Origin: Candidatus Omnitrophota bacterium
Lineage (GTDB): Bacteria; Omnitrophota; Gorgyraeia; B26-G9
Assembly: GCA_018399295.1 (NCBI GenBank)
Contig: JAGYOO010000054.1
Coordinates: 1 to 7,818 of the forward strand
Direction: 5' to 3'
Length of the DNA: 7,818 nt
Shown here: positions 6,027-7,818 of the stretch, piece by piece
How the letters are laid out: every line of letters starts with the position of its first letter
Numbering within the stretch: the stretch's first letter is position 1
The notes under the pieces: generated by a model
The model's database searches: none
The model's input: only the letters and a program-made list of their open reading frames with translations
What the model was told of the DNA's origin: nothing
Translations under genes and position numbers: made by a program

Positions 6027-7193
6027 ATGAAAATTCTGATGATCCATCCCCATGATCTTTTTTCGTCCCAGGAACCCTGGACAATCCGGATCAAAAAGTT
6101 TGCCGCGGTTTTTAAACGCAATGGGCATGATATCCGGATGGTATATTATCCTCTGGACAGTTCACGCGTCCGGTATCCGTTTAAACGTGATGGGATCGAA
6201 TATTTTCCCTGGAGCCGAAAAGTCGGTCTCCGGCCGCTGTTAAATAACCTGAAACAGGCGCGGCAGCTGGGGGCCTGGGCCGACATGGTTCATTTGCAGA
6301 AATGCTTTTATCATGCCGCTCTGCCGGCACTTTGCGCCGCCTATTTGAACAACAAGCCTTTGCACTACGACTGGGACGACTGGGAGATTAAGATTTTCAA
6401 CCATTCGGCGAAACAGCCCCTGCTTATCAGGTTTTACCTGGGAATGCTGGAACGGGTTCTGCCGCTTCTGGCGGAGTCGGTTTCAGTTTCCAGCCGGAGG
6501 TTGGCGGAAGAATGTCGGAAGTACGGAGTCCCGGAAGGCAGGATCTTTCCGGCCCCGGTCGGGGCGGACCTGGAGATGTTCAATCCCGGCGTTTCCGGTC
6601 TGCGTGTTCGCGAACGTTACAATATAACCGGGGAGATGGCGATATATATCGGTCAATTGCACGGCGGACAGTACGCGGAACAGTTTATTCGCGCGGCAAA
6701 GATGGTACTTAACCGTCGTCAGGGAACAAGGTTCGTGGTCGTGGGTGACGGATACCAGCGGCAGGAGCTGGAAAAATTCAGCCAAAGGCTCGGGCTGGAA
6801 GGGCAGATGCTTTTTACCGGACCGGTGCCGCATGAGGAGATGCCGCAGTATGTCGCCGCGGCCGATGTCGCCGTGGCATGTTTTGAGGCTAATGATATCA
6901 CCGAGTGTAAGAGCCCGTTAAAAATAGCGGAATATCTGGCCGCGGGTAAGGCCATTGCGGCCAGTGACGTGGGGGAAGTTAAGCGAATGCTCGGCGGGGC
7001 CGGGGTCCTGGCTGTGCCTGGAGACGCCGGTTCTCTGGCGGAGACGATTATCCGTCTGTTTGAAGATGAGCCGCTACGCAAACGGCTTCAATTAAAAGCC
7101 AGACAGCGTGCAGAAGAGATATTTAACTGGGAAAACACGGCAATTAATGTGCTGAAGGCATATTCAGGAGAAAAGCAGGGGACAAGAGGGTAA
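6027..7193 (+). CDS. GT4-family (GT-B fold) glycosyltransferase
   Basis: 388 residues from ATG 6027, which lies 2 nt after the upstream TGA. Only a weak GGGAA precedes it, so translation probably depends on the upstream ribosome. The N-terminal Rossmann half starts MKILMIHPHDLF and contains NGHDIRMVYY, MVHLQK and HYDWDDWE. The C-terminal nucleotide-sugar half contains the linker GADLEMFNP, YIGQLHGG, VVGDG (residues 238-242), LLFTG-like MLFTGPVPHEEMPQYVAAADVAV, and the donor-site segment around E293 to E302 (ECKSPLKIAE) followed by YLAAGKAI. That segment corresponds to the usual E-x7-E motif, but the first Glu is shifted by one position, as in the SPLK(I/F)xEY variant. It should transfer a sugar from a nucleotide donor to a growing glycan or lipid carrier with retention of configuration; donor and acceptor are not predictable. 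No membrane segment is seen, so it is cytosolic or peripheral. Confidence 0.9.
   Translation: MKILMIHPHDLFSSQEPWTIRIKKFAAVFKRNGHDIRMVYYPLDSSRVRYPFKRDGIEYFPWSRKVGLRPLLNNLKQARQLGAWADMVHLQKCFYHAALPALCAAYLNNKPLHYDWDDWEIKIFNHSAKQPLLIRFYLGMLERVLPLLAESVSVSSRRLAEECRKYGVPEGRIFPAPVGADLEMFNPGVSGLRVRERYNITGEMAIYIGQLHGGQYAEQFIRAAKMVLNRRQGTRFVVVGDGYQRQELEKFSQRLGLEGQMLFTGPVPHEEMPQYVAAADVAVACFEANDITECKSPLKIAEYLAAGKAIAASDVGEVKRMLGGAGVLAVPGDAGSLAETIIRLFEDEPLRKRLQLKARQRAEEIFNWENTAINVLKAYSGEKQGTRG
7177..7182 (+). promoter_or_regulatory. Ribosome binding site (AGGGGA) for the GT2 gene
   Basis: AGGGGA lies inside the end of the GT4 gene, 10 nt before ATG 7193. A second GAGGG at 7186-7190 is only 2 nt from the start and is less likely to be used. 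Confidence 0.55.
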
Positions 7194-7818
7194 TGAAAAC
7201 TCTGTCAGTAGTAATCCCGGTGCATAATGAGCGGGAAAATTTAAATGATTTGAACCAGGAGCTTAACGAAGTTCTCGAGGCCTCCGAGTGGGAATATGAG
7301 GTTATTTATATCGATGACGGCAGCTTCGATGGAAGCGGGAAGATACTGCAAGAGATTCAGGGCCAATCTTCCAGAATAAAAATCGTGGTTCTCGGACGGC
7401 GGTACGGGCAGACCATGGCCCTGGCCGCGGGAGTGGATCAGGCAAAGGGAGAGATCATTGTTACGATAGACGCGGATCTGCAGAATGATCCGCGTGATAT
7501 CCCGCTACTTCTGAAAAAGCTTGATCAGGGGTATGATCTGGTCAGTGGCTGGCGGAAGAACCGAAAGGATTCATTCTGGCTGAGGCGGCTGCCGTCGGTT
7601 CTCGCGAATTTCCTGAGCTCGTGTTTGAGTGGAGTAAGAATTCATGATCTTGGCTGCTCTTTAAAAGCTTACCGCAGAGAGATTCTCGACGAAATCGAAT
7701 TTTTTAACGAGATCCACCGGATGCTGCCGCTTTACGCTGCGGTGCATGGGGCCAGGATAGCCGAGGTCCCGGTAAACCATCGTCCCCGGAAAACTGGTTG
7801 TTCCAAGTATGGCTGGGG
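7193..7818 (+). CDS. GT2-family polyprenyl-phosphate sugar synthase-like glycosyltransferase, N-terminal part (3' end outside window)
   Basis: The frame starts at ATG 7193, sharing one base with the previous stop (TAATG), and stays open to the window end: 208 complete codons. It begins MKTLSVVIPVHNE, the classic GT-A start. It has D41-D42-G43-S44 followed by DGS, then GRRYGQTMALAAG, the metal-binding DADLQNDP (D93, D95), VSGWRKNRKD, DLGCSLKAYRR (D152 onward), H175-R176 with MLPLYAA, and finally VPV.H.PR..G.SKYG. This order matches dolichyl/undecaprenyl-phosphate mannose, glucose or aminoarabinose transferases (the DPM1, GtrB and ArnC group), which load a sugar from a nucleotide donor onto a polyprenyl phosphate at the inner membrane face. 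Whether it carries the two C-terminal membrane helices of the GtrB/ArnC type cannot be seen. It suggests the locus makes a lipid-linked sugar donor. Confidence 0.9.
   Translation, partial: MKTLSVVIPVHNERENLNDLNQELNEVLEASEWEYEVIYIDDGSFDGSGKILQEIQGQSSRIKIVVLGRRYGQTMALAAGVDQAKGEIIVTIDADLQNDPRDIPLLLKKLDQGYDLVSGWRKNRKDSFWLRRLPSVLANFLSSCLSGVRIHDLGCSLKAYRREILDEIEFFNEIHRMLPLYAAVHGARIAEVPVNHRPRKTGCSKYGW

Noticed and set aside
1..7818. High density of CCGG and CCGGG tetramers and pentamers throughout.
   Set aside because: They follow from frequent CGG (Arg), CCG (Pro) and GGN codons in all genes and show no spacing or clustering that suggests sites.

Overview
The window is a gap-free stretch of bacterial coding DNA, all on the + strand. 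It holds five tightly packed genes, and both edges cut through a gene. Shine-Dalgarno-like sites (AGGAG, GGGAAGGA, AGGGGA) and start/stop overlaps (ATGA, an 8-nt overlap, a 2-nt gap, TAATG) indicate a bacterial operon read left to right by coupled translation. I see no promoter, terminator, tRNA, rRNA, mobile element or CRISPR array. G+C looks near or slightly above half by eye. Strictly anaerobic chemistry (three radical-SAM centres) next to glycosyltransferases suggests an anaerobic or microaerophilic, possibly uncultivated bacterium. The lineage cannot be fixed from this sequence; Omnitrophota, deltaproteobacterial or clostridial relatives are guesses only.

Layout: (1) 1-288, the C-terminal end of a probable SGNH/GDSL-type hydrolase or O-acyl transferase. 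(2) 285-4430, a 1381-residue multidomain protein: a B12-binding-type radical-SAM module, an unrecognised probable beta-rich domain, a second radical-SAM module of a different subfamily with a SPASM-like cysteine tail, and a second copy of the same unrecognised domain. (3) 4423-6024, a separate B12-binding-type radical-SAM protein with a C-terminal membrane helix. (4) 6027-7193, a GT4-type glycosyltransferase. (5) 7193-7818, the N-terminal two thirds or so of a GT2 glycosyltransferase of the dolichyl/undecaprenyl-phosphate sugar synthase type.

Taken together this looks like part of a locus that builds and chemically tailors a cell-surface glycan or lipid-linked glycan. The two glycosyltransferases would activate and transfer sugars, the SGNH protein would add or remove acyl groups, and the three radical-SAM centres would carry out methylation, epimerisation, dehydration or carbon-skeleton chemistry on the lipid or sugar. 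The substrate is not visible from sequence. The most unusual element is the large tandem radical-SAM fusion with its duplicated accessory domain (about 33% identity, hand-counted over 119 ungapped columns). I cannot assign that domain to a family.
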